A stretch of DNA of 45,453 nt from the NCBI RefSeq assembly GCF_026672275.1, contig NZ_JANQCD010000034.1:1-45453 (forward strand). Direction: 5' to 3'. The notes beneath the pieces were generated by a model. The model did no database searches, was not told the DNA's origin, and saw only the letters and a list, made by a program, of their open reading frames with translations. Positions 6,916 through 16,206 of the stretch are shown here, one piece after another. This DNA is from Marinifilum sp. D737 (lineage in GTDB: Bacteria; Bacteroidota; Bacteroidia; Bacteroidales; Marinifilaceae). How positions within the stretch are numbered: position 1 is the stretch's first letter; each line of letters opens with the position of its first letter. Made by a program: the position numbers and the translations under genes.

Positions 6916-8373
6916 TTAGTTAACATCCCACCATAAGCTGGTAGTGGCAAGGTCACCACCAATAGCTTTGGCAGCAGCAGCATAATTAGGATTCATATCA
7001 TTCTCGTCGAAAGGATAAGGATATCGCTTAGGAATGTCTTTATACTTCATCTCTTCAGGAACATTCAAAACTGGGAAATCCAACCTTCTCCATTCAGTCC
7101 AGCCTTCTACTCCACGGTTATACATTGCAATCCATTTCTGTGTTCCAATCTTTTGTTTCCAGTCGCCTACTGCTGTAGCATATGCAACTTCCGGTTTTGC
7201 CAGATAAGTCGCAGCATCTGCAGCGGTTCCTCCATAATAAAGGATATTGGCAGTTATTGCATTGTTATAATGTTGTTCCGCCGTTCCTCCTACAGCATAT
7301 CCTCTTTCTACAGCTTCGGCCAGGAAAAATTCCATTTCCACATAATCAGCTAAAATTACAGGCAAATCGGCCTTGAAAAACATAGCAGAAAAATGTGAAA
7401 AATTATCGTATGTTCCACCGTCAGTTTTACCATAAGTCAACCCCACATAAGCTCCGTCCTTTTGTGAAAACCACAACGCACGTCTGGGGTCATCCAATTT
7501 ATTCATGATATCAATCAATGTATTTGATGGCACATAGTCGGATCGATTATCTATAACAAACCCACGATATATCGTATTTACATAAGGGTCCGTTCCAAGA
7601 TATTTAAAAATGGCACCTTCTCCACCAGCATTATAAATCCCTGCTGTAACCGCAGCCTCTACTACCGATTTTGAGTTAAACGAAGGTACATCAGCCATTC
7701 TCATTCCCATTCTTACTTTCAAAGCATTTCCATAAGTTTTCCACTTGTCAATATCTCCTCCAAAGAATATATCTTCAGCACCAAACGAACCCGCACCTGC
7801 TTTAAATGATTTCAAGGCAGCATCAAGACGCTTAAACAGGTCGGCATATACTGTTGCTGCATCATCATACTTAGGTGTAGTATTTTCAAGCCCTTTCAGA
7901 GCTTCAGTATAAGGGATATTACCAAATGTTTCGGCAAGCAAAGCGTATGAAGCAACTTCCATTATCTCGATGATAGCCTTTTGGTTATTTGCCTTTTCAG
8001 CCAAAGCTCCTGTGAATCCGGCATCCTTAATAATCCTTTTTGCTTCATGAAGGTCTTGTAGCACATCCCTATATATTTCAAGCCAAAACCCATCAGAAAT
8101 ACCTCTATCCTGGAAGTTATACCTACTTTCGTCTGTATAAGTTGTTTCCATCCAATATTGGGCTAACAAACGTGAAATATTATAATTCACACTCATATTA
8201 TCATATTGGTTAACAAACTGAATCTGAGCATTTGTCAACAGTGTTCCTTCCGGCACTTTGGTTGCCTTTTTAGGGTCAATATTATCATCTAGTTCACATG
8301 AAGTGAAGCCAATGCCCATCAACAGGGCACCAATTATAAAGTATGTTATTTTTTTCATCATGTCAATTTTCAT
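6916..8373 (-). CDS. SusD/RagB-family outer-membrane nutrient-binding lipoprotein
   Basis: The 485-residue protein has a lipoprotein signal (MKKITYF, hydrophobic stretch, then GFTSC with Cys26 as the lipidated residue). The body is helix-rich and Tyr/Trp-rich, with typical SusD features such as LLAQYWMETTYTDESRYN, EVASYALLAETFGNIPYTEAL and the C-terminal TSLWWDVN. This resembles the SusD-like_2 branch. SusD proteins cap the SusC barrel on the cell surface and capture glycans, peptides or other nutrients. Starts at codons 1, 5 or 6 are possible (MKIDMMKK); all keep the signal. It follows susC with a 6-bp gap in one transcript. No enzymes that would reveal the substrate lie next to it. Confidence 0.93.
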   Translation of the reverse strand: MKIDMMKKITYFIIGALLMGIGFTSCELDDNIDPKKATKVPEGTLLTNAQIQFVNQYDNMSVNYNISRLLAQYWMETTYTDESRYNFQDRGISDGFWLEIYRDVLQDLHEAKRIIKDAGFTGALAEKANNQKAIIEIMEVASYALLAETFGNIPYTEALKGLENTTPKYDDAATVYADLFKRLDAALKSFKAGAGSFGAEDIFFGGDIDKWKTYGNALKVRMGMRMADVPSFNSKSVVEAAVTAGIYNAGGEGAIFKYLGTDPYVNTIYRGFVIDNRSDYVPSNTLIDIMNKLDDPRRALWFSQKDGAYVGLTYGKTDGGTYDNFSHFSAMFFKADLPVILADYVEMEFFLAEAVERGYAVGGTAEQHYNNAITANILYYGGTAADAATYLAKPEVAYATAVGDWKQKIGTQKWIAMYNRGVEGWTEWRRLDFPVLNVPEEMKYKDIPKRYPYPFDENDMNPNYAAAAKAIGGDLATTSLWWDVN

Positions 8374-8379
8374 AAGTGG

Positions 8380-11300
8380 TTAGAATCCTAATGTGATATT
8401 AAATCCAAAAGACCTGGTAGTTGGATAAGATGCATTTGCAATACCTTGCCTGTTACCGGAACTTTGACCTGTTTCAGGATCGAACCCGGGAGTGTTTTTA
8501 TGAAGAATTGCCAGGTTGCGGCCAATAGCAGAAATTACAGCTTTTGTAAAAAAAGTTTTGTTTAAAACACTTTTAGGAAGACTATAAGACAATGAAACTT
8601 CTCTTAACTTCACATACGATGCATCATAAATATATCGAGCCGTTGGAGTACGTCCGTAATACTGGTCTCCTCCCCAGGAATCAGCTCTTGCGTATATTGT
8701 ATTTTGGGAACCATCTTCGAGAACAGCTTCGGCATGTAAAATACCACCACCATCGGCAACAGCATCTCGTTTAGGATTGCCTTTTGAATTTAAGCCGGCT
8801 GTTTCTTTGTATAAACCTGTTGCAAGGCCATATTTACGATCTACCGAATAAATATCGCCACCTTGTTGAATATCAATTAAAGCTCTCAACACAAATCCTT
8901 TGTAACTAAATGAATTTGTAATACCTGCATTCCAATCCGGCTGAATATTACCAATAACATTATCAGTTTCTGCTGTTTTCTTATAATAACCTCTTGAATC
9001 AACTGTTTTCCTACCTTTGGTGTAAACAAAATCGGTACCTCTAATCACACCATATGGTTCACCAACCTGGGCATTCACAGTAACATCCCATGCTGAAGTG
9101 ATCAAGATATTATCAACACCATTATAAAGTGATTTTACTTCATTTTTGTTCACAGCCCAGTTCGCATTCAAATTCCATTTGAAATCACCTGATTGAACAG
9201 GTGTTGCATTCAAACCTAACTCTATCCCCTTGTTTTCAATCTCACCAGAATTCACATAAACTCTTGAGTACCCCGAAGCACTAGATACATTAACTGGCAT
9301 GATCTGATCAAAAGAATTGGATTGATAAAAGGCCAGGTCGAACCCAACACGATTATTAAAAAAGTTAGCTTCCAATCCAACTTCATAACTTTCTGTCTTT
9401 TCCGGTTTTAACTTAGGATTCTGAAGGGTATTATTGACAGAAAAGGGTGCCTGATTCTCCCAATTCTTTCCCTTAACATAGGTTGAAATTAAATTATATG
9501 GCCCGGTATCATTACCTACTTCTGCGTAATTTGCTCTTAACTTAGCAAATGACAAGAAGTTTAAATCTTTCAATCCCTCCAATTCAGAAAGAATAAAACT
9601 GGTAGATACTGCCGGATATACATACCTGTTTTCATCAGAAGGTAAAGTAGATGATTCGTCAACTCTTACCGAACCTTCAACGTAGGCAATATTTCTATAG
9701 CCTACAGAAAAATTAGCATAAACACTATTCAGGTTGTTTTCATACAAATTTTCTGTTGGCGATGCTTCAACTTTAGAATTGGCAACAGTATAAAGCAAAG
9801 GCACAATTAGCCCCCCTTGCGTATATGACCAAATTGTTGAAACTTTATTTTCCCTGTAGGCAATACCAGCCAATCCGCTCAAACTAAAATCATTAACCTG
9901 TTTTTTAAATTTCAGCATAACATCACTATTCAACTCCTTAAAAGTTCTCCTGAAGTTGGTAAACTCAGATTGCCCATTGCTGCCTACTGCTATTCTTTCA
10001 TTTTGTTCTTCATGGTAATAATCCAGAGCAGTTCTCCAACTTAAAGTAAACATGTCATTGAACTCATACTCTAAGGTGGCAAACCCATAAATACGATTTC
10101 TTGTATCTTCCTCAAAGTTCATATAACGAGTCCAATATGGATTGTTTGCATAAATTGGATCCAGGTTCGTCGGACTTTTTGCATTCCAGGTACGCTGGTC
10201 ACCATCGGGAGCTTTGTAGTTATTCTTTAAACGTTTGAAATCAACATTTGTCTGGAACCATTGTGCAAAGTTCTGCATTGGGTTATTGTCATTATAACCA
10301 GTTCCATAACGACCTTTCCCTTTTGTATTCACATAGCTACCACTAAATTCAGCAGATAACTTATCATCCAAATGATATTTTGATCGAAACGAAACCGTAT
10401 TTTTCTTGATTGAACTGTTTGGCAGAATGCCTGATTCATCAGAATTGGTATAAGCCAACCTAAAACTATATTCATCGCGACTACCTTCCAAGGCTACACT
10501 GTTAATGTATTTAATACCTGTTTCAAAGAAATCATACACTGTAGATTTTGGAGCAACCCAAGGTCGCTTCTCTGCAAAATTATCAGCGGCAGGGTCTAAA
10601 GCATCCCAGTGAACCACTTTCAAATTTGGATCGAAAGCAGGGCCCCAGGAGGCATCATCATTCACATTTACAATTCGTTCCTTTTTTCCATCCCCGTCAA
10701 GATCTTGCTCAAAACTCCATTCAGGGCTATAACCTGCACCATATTCATACTGATACTCAGGCATGGTACTCTTATTTATACGACTAAATGTAATACCGGA
10801 ATTAATGGTAACCCCAATTCCTTTTTTCGTTTCACCTTTTTTGGTAGTAATTAAAATAACGCCGTTAGCAGCCCTGGAACCATACAATGCAGTAGCAGCC
10901 GCACCTTTCAGAATCGACACCGATTCAATATCTTCAGGATTAATATCCGATGCTGCATTACCATAATCGTATCCTCCCCAACCGGCAGTTTGATTACTAG
11001 AGTTCGTATTACTATTGTCAACTGGTACGCCATCAACAACAAATAAAGCCTGGTTGTTTCCGGTTAATGAAGCAGAACCTCGAATAACAATATTGGCCGA
11101 TCCCCCCATGGTATTGGCTTGGCGCACCTGTACACCAGCTGCTTTACCCGATAGAGAATTAACAATATTGGTTTCCTTTACTTCACTAACATCATCCCCT
11201 CCTATTTCAGTAACAGCATATCCCAATGACTTTTTCTCTCTTGTCACGCCTAATGCAGTAACCACAACCTCATCCACACCAATTGAATTGGTTTCCATTA

Positions 11301-11580
11301 CCACATTAACAACAGTTTTATTTCCAACTGTAATTTCTTGAGTTACCATTCCTACGAAACTAAACACCAGCACGTCTGATGGCGAAGCTACGAGCGAATA
11401 TTTTCCATCTATACCAGTACTGGACCCAATGGTAGTACCCTTAACAATTACCGAAACCCCGGGCATTCCAAGCCCATCATCGGCCGAAGTAACAATCCCC
11501 GAAACTGTTTTGGTTTGCGCAGATACATATTGCAAACCAACACATGCAAGGATTACTAAAAAACAAATTACTTTTTTCAT
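8380..11580 (-). CDS. SusC/RagA-family TonB-linked outer-membrane transporter
   Basis: From the ATG at 11580 the protein is 1066 residues. A signal peptide covers residues 1-22 (MKKVICFLV to SAQ). A carboxypeptidase-D-like regulatory domain spans about 24-110 (VSGIVTSADDGLGMPGVSV, GIDGKYSL). The plug at about 115-230 includes EVVVTALGVTREKKSLGYAV, ANIVIRGSASL, ALFVVDGVPVDN and GAAATALYGSRAANGVILIT. The remainder is a beta barrel ending in NITLGF. An upstream extension of 29 residues is open but would bury the signal peptide. It imports substrate captured by the adjacent SusD using TonB-ExbBD energy. Substrate unknown. Confidence 0.95.
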   Translation of the reverse strand: MKKVICFLVILACVGLQYVSAQTKTVSGIVTSADDGLGMPGVSVIVKGTTIGSSTGIDGKYSLVASPSDVLVFSFVGMVTQEITVGNKTVVNVVMETNSIGVDEVVVTALGVTREKKSLGYAVTEIGGDDVSEVKETNIVNSLSGKAAGVQVRQANTMGGSANIVIRGSASLTGNNQALFVVDGVPVDNSNTNSSNQTAGWGGYDYGNAASDINPEDIESVSILKGAAATALYGSRAANGVILITTKKGETKKGIGVTINSGITFSRINKSTMPEYQYEYGAGYSPEWSFEQDLDGDGKKERIVNVNDDASWGPAFDPNLKVVHWDALDPAADNFAEKRPWVAPKSTVYDFFETGIKYINSVALEGSRDEYSFRLAYTNSDESGILPNSSIKKNTVSFRSKYHLDDKLSAEFSGSYVNTKGKGRYGTGYNDNNPMQNFAQWFQTNVDFKRLKNNYKAPDGDQRTWNAKSPTNLDPIYANNPYWTRYMNFEEDTRNRIYGFATLEYEFNDMFTLSWRTALDYYHEEQNERIAVGSNGQSEFTNFRRTFKELNSDVMLKFKKQVNDFSLSGLAGIAYRENKVSTIWSYTQGGLIVPLLYTVANSKVEASPTENLYENNLNSVYANFSVGYRNIAYVEGSVRVDESSTLPSDENRYVYPAVSTSFILSELEGLKDLNFLSFAKLRANYAEVGNDTGPYNLISTYVKGKNWENQAPFSVNNTLQNPKLKPEKTESYEVGLEANFFNNRVGFDLAFYQSNSFDQIMPVNVSSASGYSRVYVNSGEIENKGIELGLNATPVQSGDFKWNLNANWAVNKNEVKSLYNGVDNILITSAWDVTVNAQVGEPYGVIRGTDFVYTKGRKTVDSRGYYKKTAETDNVIGNIQPDWNAGITNSFSYKGFVLRALIDIQQGGDIYSVDRKYGLATGLYKETAGLNSKGNPKRDAVADGGGILHAEAVLEDGSQNTIYARADSWGGDQYYGRTPTARYIYDASYVKLREVSLSYSLPKSVLNKTFFTKAVISAIGRNLAILHKNTPGFDPETGQSSGNRQGIANASYPTTRSFGFNITLGF

Positions 11581-11689
11581 TGAATGTAAATAATTAGTTA
11601 ATAAATATTTAATTATCACCTTTGTTGTAAAGGCGATTCGGTTAGACAGAACAAAAAAGAATGGCAAGCAATGAATTCAATAATATAAA

Positions 11690-11726
11690 AGAGGTAATTA
11701 CCATTAACCACAATTTCATTACCTCT
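11690..11726 (-). promoter_or_regulatory. Leader stem-loop upstream of susC, attenuator-like
   Basis: Read on the minus strand, AGAGGTAAT pairs with ATTACCTCT across a 19-nt loop and is followed by TTTATATT. It lies about 110 nt before the susC ATG and could be a terminator or attenuator in the leader. No consensus promoter was found upstream, so the transcription start is unknown. Confidence 0.45.
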
Positions 11727-12307
11727 CTTTAGTACTAACCATATATGCTAAACATGCAGATATAATGATTGGAAAAACTACATGTGATTAGCCTAAACCA
11801 AAACGAGAGCAGGAACACAATCAACCCTTATTTTTTACGGATTACACATTGCCAACAACAAGAGATACGGGTATGTTAATAATATTAATTTGCACTTTCG
11901 TGCGGACAAGTGCCTGTGATATCCTACACACAATGCTAAGTTCTCTATTTTACATTTAGCAATTCTTGAACTAATTCAAGATCTTTAAAAAATTCAATAT
12001 CATTTCACCATTAACATCGAGGCATGCTAAAATCATAGACCAGGCTTGGCATATTGACTCAAATTTTACCGCACCTAAACTGTTAATCTTTAAAATGATT
12101 TTGGAAAGTTGGTATTTAACGTGAGTTCGATAGGAAGCTTAGGTTAACAGGTGGTTGATAAGGATTGAGGTAAGAGGTCACTAACTTCAGATGCTTCACA
12201 CCTGGTTTTTGAGAATTTTTTTGGGAGAAGAGAGTAATTCATATTTCTGAATTAAAACACTACGCACATATATTTATTTTAGTGGCTTAGAGCAGAAGAA
12301 TGAAAAC
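11727..12307. other. Gene-free stretch between susC leader and crp-like gene
   Basis: About 580 bp without a supportable reading frame. It contains AT-rich sequence, an isolated GTGCGGACAAGTGCC segment near 11900, and at about 12117-12215 a segment (AGGTTAACAGGTGG, CACTAACTTCAGATGC) loosely similar to 13190-13250 on the other side of the regulator gene. I see no promoter that matches consensus closely. Confidence 0.5.
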
Positions 12308-12943
12308 TTAAAACCAATCTATCTTATTGCTTTTCTTTAATTTACTTAACCATTCCTGGCTAATTCCCATAAATTCGGCAATATATTTCGATGGAATATT
12401 ATAAATCAACTGGGGATGAAATTTTACCAAATAAGCATATAATTTTTCAGCAGGAAGGGAAAGCAACTTGCTCCTTAAAGTTATTTCGTCGCTTAAACTT
12501 GTAGTAAGCAATGAGAAATAAAGCTGATAAATTAAAGGAGCGCTTTTATACAATTCGGCAACTACAGGCCTTTTCAGTACAAGAACTTTTGACGGCCGAA
12601 CTGCCTTTAGTTTATATTTCGATTTTTTATTAAAGAAATAGCTCTCTACCGAGGTCATAAACGGGTGAAAATAAGCTGTATGAAAATTCACAGTTCGTTC
12701 CACAAGCGACTCTTCCTCAAAATACTGGCAAACAAATGCACCATCAATCACCAAAAAACATTCTGAACACTGCATACCACAATCAACAACAACTTGCTGA
12801 CTCCTAACCATTCTTAACTCTCCCACATCAGAAATAAACTCATAAATTTCAGGAGGTAAATCTACCGACAGGGCATTTTCACCATCAAAAAGAGTCTTTA
12901 CCAACTGTAAAATTTCTTTATTTGATAAGCTTTTTAGATCCAT
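12308..12943 (-). CDS. Crp/Fnr-family transcriptional regulator
   Basis: The 211-residue product starts at MDLKSLSNKE. An N-terminal cyclic-nucleotide-binding-like beta roll covers about residues 20-130 (VRSQQVVVDCGMQCSECFLVIDGAFVCQY), a dimerisation helix about 130-160, and a C-terminal helix-turn-helix includes YNIPSKYIAEFMGISQEWLSKLKKSNK. The effector pocket is not the classic cAMP signature, so the ligand is unknown; many Bacteroidota members respond to other signals. A longer frame adds 25 Cys-rich residues upstream, but the ATG preceded by AAAACAAA is more likely. It is upstream of susCD on the same strand, though separated by 727 bp, so a regulatory link is only a possibility. Confidence 0.88.
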   Translation of the reverse strand: MDLKSLSNKEILQLVKTLFDGENALSVDLPPEIYEFISDVGELRMVRSQQVVVDCGMQCSECFLVIDGAFVCQYFEEESLVERTVNFHTAYFHPFMTSVESYFFNKKSKYKLKAVRPSKVLVLKRPVVAELYKSAPLIYQLYFSLLTTSLSDEITLRSKLLSLPAEKLYAYLVKFHPQLIYNIPSKYIAEFMGISQEWLSKLKKSNKIDWF

Positions 12944-13455
12944 TTTGTTTTCAACAAACAAGCAACAGGTACCTTCCTTAATTATAGGGGATATGCAAGA
13001 AAAACATCTGTTTAGCAAGAATTACGAAATAACAACGCCTGCTTGTTATAAACATAATCCAGTAAAGATATCAATTTTATTTGTTCGATATATTGAATTA
13101 ATTCAACATCTTAATTTTGTTAGAAAAACTTTACATTATCTTAACATTAGGTGAGTTTGATATCAAACTTTTTGGTGTACAGGTGATTCAAGATTTCAGG
13201 CTTAACAGGTTGCTAAGTTCTGATACCAGATACTTTGTTTTTGAATATTTTAGCTTTTTACCTGAGTTCGTGTAGGTGAGATCATTTGTTATCCTTTTTA
13301 AGCAACTGCCGGATCTAGGGTAAGTACGATACAATCGTAGTAAAACAGGTGATTGTTAATGGATTATCCGCTTAAAAAAAATAGCAGAACACAGATAAAA
13401 TCCGACTTATCCGTGTTCCAATAAGTGAGAAGAAACAAGACTATAAATTACCTCA
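12944..13455. other. Gene-free stretch between crp-like gene and aspS
   Basis: About 510 bp without a gene. It holds a plus-strand TAATTTTG box (13112-13119) followed by the palindrome AGTTTGATATCAAACT and a T run (13154-13173), a segment resembling 12117-12215, and ATCCGACTTATCCGTGTTCC (about 13400-13420) of the ATCCGTG repeat family. Confidence 0.5.
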
Positions 13456-13490
13456 TAAAAAAACCCGATCAATTGATCGGGTTTTTCTTT
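13456..13490 (-). terminator. Intrinsic terminator of aspS
   Basis: A perfect palindrome, ACCCGATCAA/TTGATCGGGT, is flanked by A and T runs, extending the stem to at least 13 bp. On the minus strand it ends in a T run 15 bp past the aspS stop. Confidence 0.95.
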
Positions 13491-13504
13491 ATCTGAATTG
13501 TAAA

Positions 13505-15256
13505 TTATTTTTTTCTATAGTCAAGTCCTAACTCCACCATTTGCTCATCAGCAATTGTTGAAGGTGAATCAATCATCACATCGCGACCTGAATTGTTTTT
13601 AGGGAATGCAATTACATCACGGATAGACTCGATTCCTGCAAACAATGATGCCAAACGGTCGAAACCAAAAGCAATACCACCATGAGGAGGTGCACCATAC
13701 TGGAATGCATCCATTAAGAAACCAAACTGTGCTTTTGCTTCCTCATCGGTAAATCCAAGATGCTTGAACATTTGAGCTTGCAAATCGGTATCGTGAATAC
13801 GGATTGAACCACCACCAATTTCAACACCATTAATAACAAGGTCGTAAGCATTTGCACGAACTTTTCCTGGCTCTGTTTCCAACATGTGGAAATCCTCTGC
13901 CTTAGGAGAAGTAAATGGGTGGTGCATTGCGTGGTATCTTTGAGAATCCTCATCCCACTCCAAAAGAGGGAAATCAACAACCCACATTGGTTTGAATACC
14001 TTGTTATCACGTAAACCTAGCTGAGTACCCATTTCCAAACGAAGCTCACAAAGCTGAGATAAGGTTGACTTCTTATCGCCAACCAAAATCAAGATCAAAT
14101 CGCCTGGTTTTGCATTACAAGCTTCGGCCCACTTTTGTAAATCTTCAGCACTGTAGAACTTATCTACCGATGATTTAAATGAACCATCTTCGTTGTATTT
14201 CACGTAAACCAATCCTTTAGCACCAATTTGCGGACGCTTTACAAAATCGGTTAATTTATCCAATTGCTTACGGGTGTAGCTTGCACATCCTTCGGCACAA
14301 ACTGCCCCAATATATTCTGCTTCGTCGAATACTTTAAAGTCATTTCCTTTTGCAATAACGCTTAAGTCTACGAACTCCATTCCGAAACGGATATCTGGTT
14401 TATCGCTACCATATTTTTCCATAGCTGTAGCGTAATCCATGCGTGGGAAATCGTAATCGATATCCACATTTTTCAATTTCTTGAATAAGTTTTTGGTCAA
14501 TCCTTCGAAAGTATTCAAGATATCATCTTGCTCCACAAAGGCCATCTCGCAGTCAATTTGAGTAAACTCAGGCTGACGGTCGGCACGTAAATCCTCATCG
14601 CGGAAACATTTTACAATTTGATAGTAACGGTCGAAACCAGAAATCATCAACAATTGCTTAAACACCTGTGGCGACTGAGGCAAAGCATAAAACTCACCCG
14701 GATTCATTCTCGATGGAACGATAAAGTCACGAGCTCCTTCAGGAGTAGACTTAATCAATACAGGAGTTTCTGTTTCGATGAAATTCAATTGGTCAAGATA
14801 GTTGCGAACCTCGATACCCATTTTGTGACGCATCACAAGATTTTCGCGAACACAAGAACGACGCAAATCAAGGTAACGATATTTCATTCTTAACTCATCA
14901 CCACCATCGGTATCATCTTCAATTGTGAATGGAGGCAAAGCCGATTTACTTAACACCTCAAGTTTTTCAGCAATAATCTCCACATCACCTGTAGACATTT
15001 TATTGTTTTTGCTTTCTCTTTCTGCAACTTTACCTGTAATGGCAACAACGAACTCACGTCCTAGCTTACGAGCTTGCTCACACAATTCAGCATTTGTTTC
15101 CATATTGAAAACAAACTGTGTAATGCCGTAACGATCTCGAAGATCGACAAAAGTCATTCCACCCAAATCGCGTGCTTTTTGCACCCAACCACTTAATGTT
15201 ACCGTTTCGTTTACATTCTCAATTCTTAATTCTCCGCAAGTATGAGTTCTGTACAT
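13505..15256 (-). CDS. aspS: Aspartate--tRNA ligase
   Basis: The 583-residue enzyme charges tRNA-Asp with aspartate in the cytoplasm. It has the N-terminal OB-fold anticodon-binding domain ([32 protein letters not shown]), class II catalytic motifs ([60 protein letters not shown] region; [10 protein letters not shown] as motif 3) and the bacterial GAD insertion between motifs 2 and 3 (about residues 285-420). The length is usual for the bacterial type. It is divergent from tadA and ends in a strong terminator. Confidence 0.97.
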   Translation of the reverse strand: MYRTHTCGELRIENVNETVTLSGWVQKARDLGGMTFVDLRDRYGITQFVFNMETNAELCEQARKLGREFVVAITGKVAERESKNNKMSTGDVEIIAEKLEVLSKSALPPFTIEDDTDGGDELRMKYRYLDLRRSCVRENLVMRHKMGIEVRNYLDQLNFIETETPVLIKSTPEGARDFIVPSRMNPGEFYALPQSPQVFKQLLMISGFDRYYQIVKCFRDEDLRADRQPEFTQIDCEMAFVEQDDILNTFEGLTKNLFKKLKNVDIDYDFPRMDYATAMEKYGSDKPDIRFGMEFVDLSVIAKGNDFKVFDEAEYIGAVCAEGCASYTRKQLDKLTDFVKRPQIGAKGLVYVKYNEDGSFKSSVDKFYSAEDLQKWAEACNAKPGDLILILVGDKKSTLSQLCELRLEMGTQLGLRDNKVFKPMWVVDFPLLEWDEDSQRYHAMHHPFTSPKAEDFHMLETEPGKVRANAYDLVINGVEIGGGSIRIHDTDLQAQMFKHLGFTDEEAKAQFGFLMDAFQYGAPPHGGIAFGFDRLASLFAGIESIRDVIAFPKNNSGRDVMIDSPSTIADEQMVELGLDYRKK

Positions 15257-15280
15257 CTTTTACCAATTAATTGAATTAAA

Positions 15281-15317
15281 CTAGCTTTTAGCCTTTAGCT
15301 ATTAGCTCTTAGCTTTT
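15281..15317. repeat. TTAGC-rich short repeat
   Basis: Imperfect tandem units TAGCTTTTAGCC, TTTAGCTATTAGC and TCTTAGCTTTTA. A related CAGCTTTCAGCTACTAGC stretch occurs at about 40971-41008. It is just upstream of aspS. Confidence 0.6.
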
Positions 15318-15391
15318 AAAATTCCACACCAGAACATCAAAATCACACCATCAATTCGAAAATGGAATTCATTCTTTGTTACTGGTTTTGT

Positions 15392-15399
15392 TAACTTTG
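15392..15399 (+). promoter_or_regulatory. Putative -7 promoter box for tadA
   Basis: TAACTTTG matches TAnnTTTG exactly, about 66 bp before the tadA ATG. The -33 element is not well placed (a TTTG occurs only 13 bp upstream). A near-match on the opposite strand, TATTTTCG at about 15400-15408, could serve aspS. Confidence 0.5.
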
Positions 15400-15464
15400 C
15401 GAAAATACTAACAATTTGTGAAACAGAACAGCTTTCATTAACAGATTTATAAAAAAGATTATTT

Positions 15465-15926
15465 ATGAATTCGAACGATACAATTACTCCATTCTCCGAT
15501 GAATATTTTATGAAACAAGCCATGCAGGAAGCCTACAAAGCTTTCGAAGAAGATGAAATCCCTGTAGGTGCTGTAATCGTTAGTAACAATAGAATAATTG
15601 CCCGTTCGCACAACTTAACCGAGCGATTGAACGACGTAACTGCACATGCCGAAATGCAAGCCATTACTTCGGCTGCAAATTATTTGGGCGGTAAATATTT
15701 AAAAGATTGCACCCTTTACGTTACGTTGGAACCTTGCAACATGTGTGCAGGTGCTTTGGCCTGGTCGCAAATCACCCGAATTGTTTATGGTGCTGGCGAT
15801 GAAAAAAGAGGCTTCACAAGATTTACGCCTTCTCCCTTGCATCCAAGAACCGAAGTGACATCAGGAATATTGGAAGAAGAAAGCTCAGAACTCATTAAAA
15901 GCTTTTTCTCAAAAAAAAGAAATTAG
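15465..15926 (+). CDS. tadA: tRNA-specific adenosine deaminase (TadA family)
   Basis: The 153-residue zinc deaminase has the catalytic HAE at residues 61-63 (His61, Glu63) and PCNMC with Cys91 and Cys94, the three zinc ligands and proton shuttle of the CDA fold. Residues EDEIPVGAVIVSNNRIIARSHNL are typical of TadA, which converts adenosine 34 to inosine in tRNA-Arg(ACG). A guanine or other nucleoside deaminase is a less likely alternative. It has a short leader and diverges from aspS. Confidence 0.9.
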   Translation: MNSNDTITPFSDEYFMKQAMQEAYKAFEEDEIPVGAVIVSNNRIIARSHNLTERLNDVTAHAEMQAITSAANYLGGKYLKDCTLYVTLEPCNMCAGALAWSQITRIVYGAGDEKRGFTRFTPSPLHPRTEVTSGILEEESSELIKSFFSKKRN

Positions 15927-15996
15927 CCTTAATAAATTCATCGCAAAAGCGATGTAAAAAAAATCAAATCAGAATTATTTTTTTACAAAAAAAGAT

Positions 15997-16004
15997 TACT
16001 TTTG
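15997..16004 (+). promoter_or_regulatory. Putative -7 promoter box giving deoD a ~195-nt leader
   Basis: TACTTTTG fits TAnnTTTG, but the -33 region is AT-rich without TTTG. A second, weaker box TATCTTTA occurs at about 16168-16175, much closer to deoD. Confidence 0.45.
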
Positions 16005-16020
16005 TGCTCGGCTTTAAATT

Positions 16021-16061
16021 TTTAAGCAGATTTTGTTAGCAATAATTTCATCTGCCTTAAA
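16021..16061 (+). other. Stem-loop in deoD leader
   Basis: TTTAAGCAGAT pairs with ATCTGCCTTAAA (11 pairs, one bulged C) around an 18-nt AT-rich loop. It lies in the long leader between the TACTTTTG box and deoD. No T run follows it directly, so it is not a simple terminator. Confidence 0.45.
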
Positions 16062-16206
16062 GACGAAAAGCATACTACCGTCCAATCCATTTTATAATCC
16101 ATTCTCTTTTTTTAGAAAGCGAGTAAAGCGCAATATTAATTGCGGTATAATTAATTGTATACGTAAAAATATTATCTTTATTAGTAATTATTAAAAAAAG
16201 GATACC

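Noticed and set aside
12945-13154. Open frame opposite the crp-like gene start
   Set aside because: No family, overlaps the regulator's likely leader on the other strand; low-complexity AT-rich sequence.
16021-16061. Purine riboswitch before deoD
   Set aside because: The three-way junction and conserved loops of the purine riboswitch are not present; only a single bulged hairpin is seen.
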